From Jejuia sp043557195 (GTDB lineage Bacteria; Bacteroidota; Bacteroidia; Flavobacteriales; Flavobacteriaceae): a DNA stretch of 64,000 nucleotides. Location: contig CP121314.1 of NCBI GenBank assembly GCA_043557195.1, positions 2,480,001-2,544,000 of the forward strand, written 5' to 3'. The notes under the pieces are model-generated. The model did no database searches and was not told where the DNA came from. It saw only the letters and a program-made list of their open reading frames with translations. Of the stretch, positions 25,710 to 35,158 are shown piece after piece. The position numbers were made by a program, and so were the translations under genes. Numbering within the stretch: position 1 is the first letter of the stretch; every line of letters starts with the position of its first letter.

Positions 25710-26876
25710 TTAAAAATTGGCCTCAATCCAAACCCCGGGTATAAAGGCATTGTCTATCGTATTTGAACCACCTGGATTGATATCATATTGAATCGCTGGT
25801 TGCAATACAAAATAGTTTGTGATTTGAAACCGATAACCTAGTTCTATCACCACTTCTGGCGACAATGCATCATAACCTTGTAAAGAAGTCCATTCTTCAC
25901 TAAACGTACCAACTGTGGCAAAGAACAAAATCCTGTCTTCAGGTCTCGATGTGACTAGTCCTTTCCAGTTTAACCCCAAACTGCTTTGAAAAGGCAATTT
26001 GGCAACCTCGCCATGAGGTGAATACGCCAAGGTAAGAAAAGTGTTTAAATCCTCTGTGAAATCAACATCGATATGTCCGTAAAGTCTTAAAAAATAGTCA
26101 GATAGATTGTTTGGATCTAAATTAGAGAAACTACCAAAAACTTGATTGGCGCCTACATACATTCTAGTTTTACAATCAGCAATTTTTCCGAACCAATCAT
26201 ATTGAAAAAAGACCGATACGTCATCGGTATCTCTAAACGCTAAGTCTAGACCATGTTGCGTGTCATCAAAAACAGTTTTGCTTAGTTGGTAAACGCCCAG
26301 TTGAAATTGATGTGTAGCGCTTGGTTTGTATTTAAACCTTGTGCCCCATGTTGCAAAAGGAAACGTTGTTGTGCGTCCGTCTAATAATAAAGCTCTAATA
26401 ACACCATTTATGGTATTACTAAGCGAATAAAAATACCACTGCGAAACAGAAAAATCATCTACGGTGGTAGTGCGTCCTGCTTTCCAAGAGAATTTGTCTC
26501 CAAAATCGTGTTCTATGCTTAAGTCATATAAAAATGTATTTTGGCCTCCAACAAGATTTAAAGGTTCAAAAACAGAACCAACTTCTTTTTCAAGACCTTT
26601 GCCGTGTCTGTTTATCATTGAAATTTTACCTCGCGTGCCTTTCCATCCGAGTAAAGTTTCAAAATTAAGTTTAATACCTGTGTATAATTGTCCGGAGTAA
26701 CTAGCTTCTTGTTCTAATCCGCCAGAAATATTTGTTGCTGCAATGGAAGCATAGTGTAAAAACGGATCGACGCCGTCGGTTAACCTCAGTTTAACCTCAG
26801 TTTTATCCGTTTCTTGTGCTTGCACCAGTACGGTAAATGAAGACAAAACAATGCCTAGTAAAATCAATTTCTTCAT
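25710..26876 (-). CDS. Outer-membrane porin, OprB-like
   Basis: A 388-residue protein with a signal peptide ending VQAQE and a body of alternating beta-strand segments rich in aromatics. The pattern (FTWKAGRTTT-like FSWKAGRTTTVDDFS, FFQYDWFG, PEVVIELGYRFQITNYFVLQPAIQYDINPGG, C-terminal WIEANF) is that of OprB-like carbohydrate-selective porins. The final Phe is typical of an outer-membrane barrel. The transported compound is unknown. Confidence 0.7.
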   Translation of the reverse strand: MKKLILLGIVLSSFTVLVQAQETDKTEVKLRLTDGVDPFLHYASIAATNISGGLEQEASYSGQLYTGIKLNFETLLGWKGTRGKISMINRHGKGLEKEVGSVFEPLNLVGGQNTFLYDLSIEHDFGDKFSWKAGRTTTVDDFSVSQWYFYSLSNTINGVIRALLLDGRTTTFPFATWGTRFKYKPSATHQFQLGVYQLSKTVFDDTQHGLDLAFRDTDDVSVFFQYDWFGKIADCKTRMYVGANQVFGSFSNLDPNNLSDYFLRLYGHIDVDFTEDLNTFLTLAYSPHGEVAKLPFQSSLGLNWKGLVTSRPEDRILFFATVGTFSEEWTSLQGYDALSPEVVIELGYRFQITNYFVLQPAIQYDINPGGSNTIDNAFIPGVWIEANF

Positions 26877-26991
26877 TTTACTTCTTAATTGAGTTTATAG
26901 GTTGGAGACATCAAGAATCCCTTACGAGTAACATTCTTGACGTCTAAACCTGATATTTAAAAAGGTAATAGTATTTGTGTGTAGAGAGTTA

Positions 26992-28533
26992 TCACTCTTC
27001 AGTCCAATAATCCATTACTACAGCATCAGCAAAAAATTGAGCATATTTATTGATTAGTCCAAGGTGAGCTTCATGAAATAAATATTGTTCTCTTGCGTGT
27101 TCATCTTTAAAGGTGATTACAAAAGAGTGTGTAAGTCCTTTATCATGCTTCTCTGTGCTATCATTTACGCCCCATTGAAAATTTGCAATTGCAGGGATTT
27201 TATTTTGAAGATCTACAAAAGCTTGAACAGCTTCATCCACTTGTTCTTTTGTGGCTTCATCTTTATATTTTAAATGTACAATATGTTTTATGACTTTGTT
27301 TCCTCTATCTATTTTAGGAGATACTTTATAGCTAACTATTTTTCCGAAATCGAATCTAAAAGAACCAGCAATTAAGAAGTTTGTATTCTCAATTTTATGC
27401 GACCTTAAACCATAGTAAATAGAAAAGCCAGTTTCTAGATAATTTATTGGACTAAGAATACCTTGTTCATTTAATTTTAATAGTTGAATACTAGCATCGT
27501 CTCTCGTGCCAACTGCCAACACAGCTTCGTTATTATCTGTTGATACAACTTCAATCCTTGTTTGCCCTTGAAGCTTAGTGGTTTCATCATCTTTTAAAAC
27601 GAAATGAGGAATTAAAGCACCTTTGTTATTCACTTTAAAAACACTTACGCCATCGCCGTGATACACAAAATCTGGTCTCTTAATAAAACCACCTCTTTTA
27701 TAATATTTATGATGTCTGTGCCCCACAACCACATATTTGCTTTTACCTAAAGTTACGCCCGTTACAGGGTATGCTCCAGTTAAATATCTATCAGTTGTAT
27801 TATCACTTATATTATTAATGTTTTTGAATTTACCGTTATCGTAAACTCTAAAACTGCTCACGCCATTGTCTTGAAATCCACTAGTATATAAAAAGGTTTT
27901 ACCTTTAATTCTGTGAGTAAACATGCCGATGATACCGTCTGTGTGTATTTTATCATTGTCTTTCATAGACATCACATGCGTTAGCTTTCCATCATCATGA
28001 ATTTTAAAACTACTCAGTCCTGGAGTCTCTTCTAGACCACCAATAAAGAGATACGAGGCATTTTTCATATGAATTACCTCTAAGGTTATTGCTGTTCCAA
28101 GATGGGTTTCATCAGTATCTTCAACTAAAGCAACACGCTCTATAGAACCATTATCTAAAATTTTAAAGGTCTCAATAACATTGCCATGTTTGTTCGCAAC
28201 AAATAAGAAGTCTGTACCTCCAATATTATCAGCTACCATACCTCTTGCGGGGCCCTTTTGCATGTGTAGCTCATGATTACTAATGGGTGTAAGTACACCA
28301 TTTTTGTCTAGACGGTAAACATCCACATTGCCCACACCACCAGCATAAACGTAGTGCGAACCGTTTTTTTCATAACTAGTAACAGAAACCGTATTTTCTC
28401 CAGAAATATTCTTGAAATCTTGCCTGTAAAGCATTAAATCATTAGAAACTTGGGCCAAAGAAATTTGAAATATTAGAATGGTTAACCCTAGAATTCCTTT
28501 TTTTATGTGATTCATAATCTTGTCTTTTTTCAA
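26992..28533 (-). CDS. Secreted beta-propeller protein with C-terminal Dabb domain
   Basis: A 513-residue exported protein (signal peptide ending SLAQV; a second possible ATG is six codons in). Residues about 30-400 contain repeated blade-like units (SYEKNGSHYVYAGGVGNVDVYRLDKNG, FKIHDDGKLTHV, FRVYDNGKF), indicating a beta-propeller. Residues about 410-513 form a Dabb stress-responsive alpha-beta-barrel domain (HIVHLKYKDEATKEQVDEA, FVITFKDEHAREQYL). This combination is uncommon. It starts 6 bp after the HbpS-like gene, so it is co-transcribed. Confidence 0.7.
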   Translation of the reverse strand: MKKDKIMNHIKKGILGLTILIFQISLAQVSNDLMLYRQDFKNISGENTVSVTSYEKNGSHYVYAGGVGNVDVYRLDKNGVLTPISNHELHMQKGPARGMVADNIGGTDFLFVANKHGNVIETFKILDNGSIERVALVEDTDETHLGTAITLEVIHMKNASYLFIGGLEETPGLSSFKIHDDGKLTHVMSMKDNDKIHTDGIIGMFTHRIKGKTFLYTSGFQDNGVSSFRVYDNGKFKNINNISDNTTDRYLTGAYPVTGVTLGKSKYVVVGHRHHKYYKRGGFIKRPDFVYHGDGVSVFKVNNKGALIPHFVLKDDETTKLQGQTRIEVVSTDNNEAVLAVGTRDDASIQLLKLNEQGILSPINYLETGFSIYYGLRSHKIENTNFLIAGSFRFDFGKIVSYKVSPKIDRGNKVIKHIVHLKYKDEATKEQVDEAVQAFVDLQNKIPAIANFQWGVNDSTEKHDKGLTHSFVITFKDEHAREQYLFHEAHLGLINKYAQFFADAVVMDYWTEE

Positions 28534-28539
28534 ATTTAA

Positions 28540-29019
28540 TTAATCTAGTATTGATTTTGCTCCAGCAGTAGCAATTTCTCTGTCTTGTTCAATCGTGCCA
28601 CCACTTACACCAATAGCGCCAATAATTTTCCCGTCTTTGTTTTTTATAGGAATACCTCCGGGGAAAGATACCAATCCGTTATTGGTCAGTTCAATATTAT
28701 AAATGATGCCTCCAGGTTGTGTTAATTCCCCCAATTTCCCAGTATCAATATTAAAATATCTAGCTGTTTTCGCCTTTTTAATCGCAACATCAATACTTCC
28801 TAAATAGGATTCATCCATTCTTATAAATGCTTTAAGATTCGCGCCAGCGTCTACTATGGCAATGTTAACTAAAACGCTATCTTTCTCTGCTTTTTTCTTA
28901 GCGGCTAAAAGTGCTTTTAGGGCTTCATCTTGGGTGATGTCGTTAGTAATCTGTGCCTGAATAACGTTGGATAATAGTGTAAATGCGCATACAAAAACGC
29001 CTAGTTTAAATAGTTTCAT
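28540..29019 (-). CDS. Exported GlcG/HbpS-family (heme-binding-like) protein
   Basis: A 159-residue protein with a signal peptide (ending VIQAQI) and a GlcG/HbpS domain: VNIAIVDAGANLKAFIRMD, FPGGIPIKNKDGKIIGAIGVSGGT and a final DREIATAGA. Members include a heme-degrading/binding sensor component and proteins tied to small-molecule catabolism. Its role here is unknown. It lies directly between the Crp-type regulator and the propeller-Dabb gene. Confidence 0.8.
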   Translation of the reverse strand: MKLFKLGVFVCAFTLLSNVIQAQITNDITQDEALKALLAAKKKAEKDSVLVNIAIVDAGANLKAFIRMDESYLGSIDVAIKKAKTARYFNIDTGKLGELTQPGGIIYNIELTNNGLVSFPGGIPIKNKDGKIIGAIGVSGGTIEQDREIATAGAKSILD

Positions 29020-29103
29020 TAGTTTATAATTTTAATTTAAAGTACAAAAATCAAAAATTGAAGTCAGAAAACAGTTGAACAAGTTCAATTCAAAGCTATT
29101 TTA

Positions 29104-29673
29104 TCATTTCTTTTTGATTTTACTTAAAAATTCGTGAGTAATTCCTAAGTAACTAGCAATTTGTTTGTCGGTGAGTTTTGATGCTATATTAGGGTAGGTG
29201 TTTGCAAAGTAGAAATACCGCTCTTTAGCTGTTTGAGAATGATTGCGAATAAGACGACGTTGCCATGCGACAAGCGCTTTTTGAGACATAACTCTAAATA
29301 GTTTTTCAACAATTGGTAGCGTTTCATAGAGTTTTATCTTATCCGTTCTATCAATCAAGAGTACTTCGCTGTCTTCTAAAGCCTGAATGTTTAGATGAGA
29401 TGGGATTTGATTCATAAAACTATCAATATCCATTAACCACCAATCTTTCGCGGCAAAATACAAGGTGTTTTCATTACCTTTTTTATCAATAGTGAAGACT
29501 CTAAAACAGCCTTTTAAAACAAATCCCTCATATTTATAAATACTGCCTTGACTGAGTAAAAATTCTTTTTTGTTAATAAGGTGAGGTTTGAAAAAACTAC
29601 AAATAGTATCTAAATCTCTACTTGAGATTTCAATATTCTTTTTAATATGTTGTTTTAAGGAATCGAAAGACAT
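29104..29673 (-). CDS. Crp/Fnr-family transcriptional regulator
   Basis: A 189-residue protein with an N-terminal cyclic-nucleotide-binding-like beta-roll (KKEFLLSQGSIYKYEGFVLKGCFRVF) and a C-terminal helix-turn-helix (LTDKQIASYLGITHEFLSKIKKK). The type is the shorter Bacteroidota Crp-like regulator. The cAMP-binding residues are not conserved in a way I can recognise. It is the upstream gene of the run leading to the HbpS-like, propeller-Dabb, porin and SDR genes and may regulate it. Confidence 0.85.
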   Translation of the reverse strand: MSFDSLKQHIKKNIEISSRDLDTICSFFKPHLINKKEFLLSQGSIYKYEGFVLKGCFRVFTIDKKGNENTLYFAAKDWWLMDIDSFMNQIPSHLNIQALEDSEVLLIDRTDKIKLYETLPIVEKLFRVMSQKALVAWQRRLIRNHSQTAKERYFYFANTYPNIASKLTDKQIASYLGITHEFLSKIKKK

Positions 29674-29736
29674 TTAAATAAAACTATAAACCAAAAGTAC
29701 ATCTAAATTATAGTTTTGAAATTGAAAATTATAAAA

Positions 29737-29762
29737 AAAGCGTTTCTAAAGGAAACGCTTTC
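29737..29762 (-). terminator. Rho-independent terminator downstream of the His-rich outer-membrane protein gene
   Basis: AAAGCGTTTC and GAAACGCTTT stem; on the minus strand a T-run follows. It is 21 bp after the stop at 29783. Confidence 0.8.
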
Positions 29763-29782
29763 TTAATTTGGAACAAAAAGGG

Positions 29783-30823
29783 TTAATGCATGGCGTATTG
29801 CAAACCAAACATCAAATTATAATTCTGTTTGAGTTGAATACCATTCAAATCTTGGTACAGCGGTGTGCTTATTTCACCTGCAAATCGCAAACCTTTTAAA
29901 CCGCCATTTTTAATCATATAATTCAATCCGAAACCTGAATTAATAAAAGTGCCACCAGAATTTACCGTATCTGCAGTTGTTACCATCATTGGATTTAAAA
30001 GAGAACTAGTACCGCTAATTTCATCAATAAGTATACCTTCAAGTCTAATGGAAACACTCAAATTGTCGCCAGCTTTAGCCGCTATCCAATTGTTAAACTT
30101 GTATTGATTTCCAAACTTGTAATCTTGGTTGTTATCGTTAATATTTATAAATCCAGTTAATTGATGCCCCCAAGAAAATGTATCGCATTGTCCTAAATAC
30201 GTTAATCCTAATTTAGCACCAAAAGAGCCTGTTCCTAATTGCATTGGATAAGGCAATTGTACTGCATTGCCCATAGAAACTGGAAGCACATTTTTCTCTT
30301 CAATACTACCTGTTGGTATGTTTACTCCAACTTGTGCATGCATCGCTTTTCTATTTTTATTAAAAATGCTGTATAAGGCGCTCACCATAACATCACCAAA
30401 ACCAGATGTATTAGTTGAAAAATTATTACCGTTACGCATTTGTAAATTCATATCGTTTTCCAAATAGTTAGCCATTGCCATAATGGTAGTTTTATCCGAG
30501 GGTGCATACATAGCTCCAATCATATGCATGTTCATAACCATATCAATTGGTGCTACCATGTAGTTGGCATGTCCATCGGCAGTTGTAGCATCCTCGGTAC
30601 CTTGTCGCAATTGACGCATGTCCATCGTCATGTAACGGTAAGAGAACATAATGCCTCCTTTGTGGTGCGTGTGGTCTCCCATTATAGAAATTGGAGCATG
30701 TCCATCAGGTCTGCTAGACACCCATTGGTTTGATGCTGAATTTTTTTTGTCATGATGCTCGTGTTGAGCAAAAGTTGTTAGGGTTGCAACACAAAATATT
30801 GCAACGAAAAATATATGTTTCAT
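29783..30823 (-). CDS. Outer-membrane transporter-like protein with His/Met-rich N-terminus
   Basis: A 346-residue protein with a signal peptide (ending TFAQH) and a His-rich stretch directly after it (HEHHDKKN, then GDHTHHKGG). The rest is strand-rich with many Met residues (YRYMTMDMRQLRQG, MVMNMHMIGAMY) and resembles the phenol-degradation 'MetA-pathway'-type outer-membrane channel family. The His and Met clusters suggest copper or another soft metal as a ligand. Together with the CNGKC protein upstream, it may be part of copper handling; this is an inference. Confidence 0.65.
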   Translation of the reverse strand: MKHIFFVAIFCVATLTTFAQHEHHDKKNSASNQWVSSRPDGHAPISIMGDHTHHKGGIMFSYRYMTMDMRQLRQGTEDATTADGHANYMVAPIDMVMNMHMIGAMYAPSDKTTIMAMANYLENDMNLQMRNGNNFSTNTSGFGDVMVSALYSIFNKNRKAMHAQVGVNIPTGSIEEKNVLPVSMGNAVQLPYPMQLGTGSFGAKLGLTYLGQCDTFSWGHQLTGFININDNNQDYKFGNQYKFNNWIAAKAGDNLSVSIRLEGILIDEISGTSSLLNPMMVTTADTVNSGGTFINSGFGLNYMIKNGGLKGLRFAGEISTPLYQDLNGIQLKQNYNLMFGLQYAMH

Positions 30824-30853
30824 TGTGCTTTTTAAAATTGTATGTAATTATTT

Positions 30854-31005
30854 GGGCGTTACCACAAGGGTCGCGCTATCCACTATATCTTTTTTGAGTT
30901 TTAAATCGTGTCAATATCCAGATGTCTTTTTTCTATATTAAATACTTAGAAATCTAAATAAAAACCTCGCTTATCAAAAAAGGATGCCGTTTCTATCGCT
31001 AACGC
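30854..31005 (+). repeat. Dispersed intergenic repeat, copy C (GGGCG...GGGTCGGGCT family, expanded or interrupted)
   Basis: Starts GGGCGTTACCACAAGGGTCG, followed by CGCTATCCACTATATCTTTT, and ends with GGATGCCGTTTCTATCGCTAACGC. The middle is about 100 bp of AT-rich sequence not seen in the other copies. Lies between the His-rich protein gene and the CNGKC protein gene. Confidence 0.55.
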
Positions 31006-31029
31006 AAAAGAACATTAACGAATAATTAA

Positions 31030-31404
31030 TTACACAAAGTCTGGTGGCTGAAAGTTGCTGAAATTATATTCGAAATAATATAATCTTTTATAAGGCGTAT
31101 TCTCTAATTTTTTCTGAAATGAAAGTGTGTTTGAACCTTCAATTTTAAGAATGTTTACAAACCCAATAGGATAGTTTTCTATTGAAATAGATAATGCAGA
31201 TAAAGGTTCTTGTTCTTGTTGCTTTTCAATTTGCTTTACCAAGTGGCATTTACCATTACATTGCAGCTGGGGTTTGTCCTTATTAATACACAAAAATTCA
31301 GCAATATAATCTTGATTAAGTACATATTCAACATAAGGCTGTACGGGTCTTAACATGGCTAGCATGTATAAAAACACAAAAAAAATAGCAGTCAGTTTAT
31401 GCAA
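31030..31404 (-). CDS. Small exported or membrane protein with CNGKC motif
   Basis: A 124-residue protein with an N-terminal hydrophobic segment (about 5-20) and a conserved cysteine cluster: LCINKDKPQLQCNGKCHLVKQI (Cys about 38, 48 and 52). This pattern recurs in small Bacteroidota proteins next to metal or TonB genes, but no function is established that I know of. The Cys and His residues could bind a metal ion. It is upstream of, and in the same direction as, the His-rich outer-membrane protein gene, with a dispersed repeat in between. Confidence 0.55.
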   Translation of the reverse strand: MHKLTAIFFVFLYMLAMLRPVQPYVEYVLNQDYIAEFLCINKDKPQLQCNGKCHLVKQIEKQQEQEPLSALSISIENYPIGFVNILKIEGSNTLSFQKKLENTPYKRLYYFEYNFSNFQPPDFV

Positions 31405-31448
31405 CTCTCAAAATTTTGGGCAAATATACCTGATGACTACGTTGAAAC

Positions 31449-31481
31449 AAAAAAATCTAGGCGAATTCACCTAGATTTTTT
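31449..31481 (-). terminator. Rho-independent terminator after the 1152-residue gene
   Basis: AAAAAATCTAGG and CCTAGATTTTTT form a near-perfect 12-bp stem around an 8-nt loop, 28 bp downstream of the minus-strand stop. Confidence 0.8.
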
Positions 31482-31508
31482 GCACTTTAATTATTATTAG
31501 ACCTTTGT

Positions 31509-34500
31509 TTAAGACGCTTTCTTATATAAAGGATCTGCTCCAATAGTACCAACCAGAGTTTTTAGGTAAGTATCAGATTTCACTTTTTTATACAAAGCTT
31601 TCACAGATTTCAATCGGTCTTTAATATTCATTTCAGATACTAAAATATCATTATCAGGGTTGGCAATAAAATCCTCTAAATAACTTATTTGAGCATCATA
31701 AAAACGAATATCTTTTTGTTGTTTTAACTTTAAACGTTCTTTGTACCAATCACTTTCTAATACATAGTCTCTATCAAAATATTTACGTAATTCAGGATCA
31801 CTAATATCTTTACCTTCATATTTGCCATAAGCCATAATATGCAATAAGATTTTTAATGGAGGAATGGCTGCATCGACACTGCCGTCTTCAAAATAATTAA
31901 GAGCTACTTTTTGTTGCGCTTCGGTAATATTATTTATCCCATCCACATAATCTTCTAGACCTTGTAATTCTGGTTTTAGCATACGATCACTAAATACAGC
32001 GGTTGGTTCATCAAAAATTCTGTTTAGACAAAGTAAGTCGAATTTTTTTGTAATTCTATAACCTAATCTACTCGCTAAAATGGTTTTGCCTTCATATTCA
32101 AAATCCTCAAGTTTTTCTAACGAACCATTGGCAATTAAGTTTTTAGGATCTCTATCTTCAGGAGCCATTCTAGCCCATATTTCTGGTATTAATAAACTCA
32201 CATCATGGTCAATTTTATTTTCAGCACCAACATAACCAGCGGCAGTACTAAATCCGTTAGATTCAGTCAAAATATGCGATAATAATGCATTGTTTAAATC
32301 TGTTGTAGGGGTTAACATATTAAACGGCGCTTTTGTTAATGCACCTTCTGATCCTGCACCTGTAGTTGATGGCGATTTACCTGTTAAACTACAAATAAAA
32401 TCCATAAATAATTCAGGTGTTTCCTGATAGTGAATTGGGTTGTACACCGCTAAAGGTCTAATACCAGCCTTTTTATCAACAGGATTGTTTCTTCTACCAG
32501 GTAAAACAGCATTTACTGTGTGAATTACAGGGTCTTCAAGTTGTATCTTTCTCTTTAAACGAACACCTATATCTGAGATGTAAGATGCTTCAGTTTCGTT
32601 ATAAAATCTATTTGGTTCTAAATAACGCGGATTTTTTGTTGGTAGCCCATCTTCTATAATTCTTGGATGAGATGGTAATACAAACTGTATGTCTTCATCA
32701 TCGTTATTTATAATATCTTTTATAAAATCTTGAACAGGCTGCGTGTACTTGTCAAAATTTATAGTGTCTTCATAGATTTCAATAGCATCTTTTTTGGTCA
32801 ACATTTCATAGTTGGTCAAAAATCTACCATCAGAAATAATGTCTAATTCTGCACCTTTATCGTATCCTCTAACAATGGCTTCATCTGGTCTTTGGAATAA
32901 ATGCGCCTCACAGTTAGTTAATACTTTTACACTTTTATTTGTGTATTCTGGGTTTAAATCTTTAAACTGATTTCTTGGTAGTGTGATTGATGCTGAAATA
33001 TCATCTTCAGTCTGAATTTTTTCACTTGCTGAAAAATCTGAACGTAACTTGTTAAGCATCCAATTGCCTTGTTGGTTGAAACCAATACGCACATAGCTAC
33101 CCACAACAGGATTGTTGTTATATAGTAAAGATGTTCCTTTTTCACCATTGATAATATCAACAGACATCAAGTCTTTCCAGTTAAGGTTAGCACCATGGGC
33201 CTGTCTAAATAAACGCTTTACAAATAACACTAAAGAGCGTATATGGACTGGTATGTTCTCTAGCCATTCATTGAACTCATCTGAATTTTCTTCTGAAGGT
33301 GTTAAAAGTTTTACGACGGATCCTAAGGTTCTTTTTTCACTTAAGAAGGATCTAGATTTTGGTCTGTTAGGGTCTTTTACTTTCCATCTTGTTGAATAAT
33401 CAAATTCAATGATTTCATCGGCTTTCTTAAAATCCTCATCTATGTTATGAATGTTAAACCTAGCATAGGTAATGGCATTCTGCATAGATTTAGAAATTTC
33501 AGATTTACCGCCACCAGAAACTGTACAAGGTTTATGGCAAAACACACCTTCTGGATAGGTTTCTACCATGCGCCATAAGTCTATAGATTTATGTTTTTCT
33601 AACCTTAGTTTGTTTCCTGACGGATGAACGTAAGTTTTAAAAGGCGATAACTTCAGTTTTTGTTCTTTGCCTTTGTAGTTCCAACTTATACTATTGGTAT
33701 TTGTGTTGAAATAAGATGATTCTGGGATATAAACTATATTAGGGTAGGTTTCATCTACAGCATAATTTTCGGGTTTAACCTCAATTCTGTCTCCTAATAA
33801 GGTTTTAACATCTTCAAAGGTATGATCTAGTCCGTAGTATTGATTGTAATCATTACAGTTTACGGTATCTCCCATTACTCTTCTAGCGTAGGCTATAGCA
33901 CCACCAGCATGTTCTTCCTCTAAAATCCCAAATAAATTAGCAGAATAACTAATCTGTGTTTTAATTTCTTTTTTAGAGTACCCATAATAATTGTCTGCAA
34001 TCAAGGTTACTACAACGCCTCTCTCGTCTCTACAAGTAATTTTGAAAGCGCCACCATCATTATAAAGTTCGTTTTCTTCTATCCAGCACATGCCGTCTTT
34101 TTTCTGACGGTCTGTGGCATCATTAAAATGCGGAAGACCTACATCTTTCTTTTTAAGTTTTAATAGTTGAGGTGCAAGTATAATACATCCTGTGTGTCCT
34201 GTCCAGTGTACTGGGTCTAGAGCCGAGTCATTATGCGCTAAATTAGGGTTGCCTGCATTTCCAAAAATGTTTTCAACGAAATCTAGATTACTTACTAAAG
34301 AACCAGGTGCAAAGAAGCGCACTTCTAGTCTTTTTTCTGAAATAACACCTTTAACCTCAGGACACACCACAGGTCTTAAAAGCATAGAAACCATAGTTCG
34401 AGCTTTCTCTTCTTGATTAGAGGTAAACGGAAGCGTATTCAACTCATCAGAAGGTTTAAATGCTTCATTTAAGAAGTGAGCTAAAACCACTCTAGGTACT

Positions 34501-34967
34501 TCTTTTTTATCTAAAGGAACAGGAAGAGGGCCTTCAACAATATGGAACGTTCCTTTGGTTGTTCTTTTATCGTGTAAAGGGTTATTTAAAATCCCTTGTT
34601 TTAATCGTTTAGAGTTTACTAAATCACTTTCAAACGAATTGCCATCAGGAGGTAAACTTACTTCTCTTGCTTGTCCTTTTTTTGATAGAATTAAGGTGTT
34701 GTTTGGTAGTTTATAAGACTTGTCTACCGAAATATCTTTTAAATAATCGTCTATAAAATTTTGAATTCTAGAATCAGCAGGTGCTAGGTGGTCTGCTAAA
34801 AGTCTTGATTTCTCTCTAAGACTCATTATTAATGGTCGTGTGGTTTTTTCAAATTCAGGATCGCAAAACTTTACCTTGCTATCCGCTTTGTCTTTAAAAA
34901 CGGGTTGTCCAATTGAAGCTAATTGTAAATTGATAAATTGGATGATGTCTTTTCTTGATTCTTTCAT
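31509..34967 (-). CDS. Large conserved protein, candidate PPi-type phosphoenolpyruvate carboxykinase
   Basis: A 1152-residue cytoplasmic protein with no signal peptide. Notable segments are DPVHWTGHTGCIILAPQ, YYGYSKKEIKTQISYSANLFGILEEEHAGGA (about 330-360), a P-loop-like SGGGKSEISKS (about residue 487) and RFYNETEASYISDIGV. The length and the mix of PEPCK-like loops resemble the pyrophosphate-dependent PEP carboxykinases of about 1100-1150 residues known from Entamoeba and Propionibacterium, which interconvert oxaloacetate and PEP using PPi. This call is from memory of the family, not a search, and the gene could be another large enzyme. It is monocistronic with its own strong terminator. Confidence 0.5.
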   Translation of the reverse strand: MKESRKDIIQFINLQLASIGQPVFKDKADSKVKFCDPEFEKTTRPLIMSLREKSRLLADHLAPADSRIQNFIDDYLKDISVDKSYKLPNNTLILSKKGQAREVSLPPDGNSFESDLVNSKRLKQGILNNPLHDKRTTKGTFHIVEGPLPVPLDKKEVPRVVLAHFLNEAFKPSDELNTLPFTSNQEEKARTMVSMLLRPVVCPEVKGVISEKRLEVRFFAPGSLVSNLDFVENIFGNAGNPNLAHNDSALDPVHWTGHTGCIILAPQLLKLKKKDVGLPHFNDATDRQKKDGMCWIEENELYNDGGAFKITCRDERGVVVTLIADNYYGYSKKEIKTQISYSANLFGILEEEHAGGAIAYARRVMGDTVNCNDYNQYYGLDHTFEDVKTLLGDRIEVKPENYAVDETYPNIVYIPESSYFNTNTNSISWNYKGKEQKLKLSPFKTYVHPSGNKLRLEKHKSIDLWRMVETYPEGVFCHKPCTVSGGGKSEISKSMQNAITYARFNIHNIDEDFKKADEIIEFDYSTRWKVKDPNRPKSRSFLSEKRTLGSVVKLLTPSEENSDEFNEWLENIPVHIRSLVLFVKRLFRQAHGANLNWKDLMSVDIINGEKGTSLLYNNNPVVGSYVRIGFNQQGNWMLNKLRSDFSASEKIQTEDDISASITLPRNQFKDLNPEYTNKSVKVLTNCEAHLFQRPDEAIVRGYDKGAELDIISDGRFLTNYEMLTKKDAIEIYEDTINFDKYTQPVQDFIKDIINNDDEDIQFVLPSHPRIIEDGLPTKNPRYLEPNRFYNETEASYISDIGVRLKRKIQLEDPVIHTVNAVLPGRRNNPVDKKAGIRPLAVYNPIHYQETPELFMDFICSLTGKSPSTTGAGSEGALTKAPFNMLTPTTDLNNALLSHILTESNGFSTAAGYVGAENKIDHDVSLLIPEIWARMAPEDRDPKNLIANGSLEKLEDFEYEGKTILASRLGYRITKKFDLLCLNRIFDEPTAVFSDRMLKPELQGLEDYVDGINNITEAQQKVALNYFEDGSVDAAIPPLKILLHIMAYGKYEGKDISDPELRKYFDRDYVLESDWYKERLKLKQQKDIRFYDAQISYLEDFIANPDNDILVSEMNIKDRLKSVKALYKKVKSDTYLKTLVGTIGADPLYKKAS

Positions 34968-35158
34968 GATATTTAGCTATTGAATGGTAAACGAATACAT
35001 TCATATTCAAAGCAAAATTAGAGTTAGAATCCCTAAAAAAACCTGATAAATATCACATTACGGGTATATTTTTAGCTAAAACGATGTAGTGAAGGTGTAA
35101 TAGATGAGACCTAAAAACTGAAAGAAATTCAATTATTGTTTCTAAATCAGGTATTATA

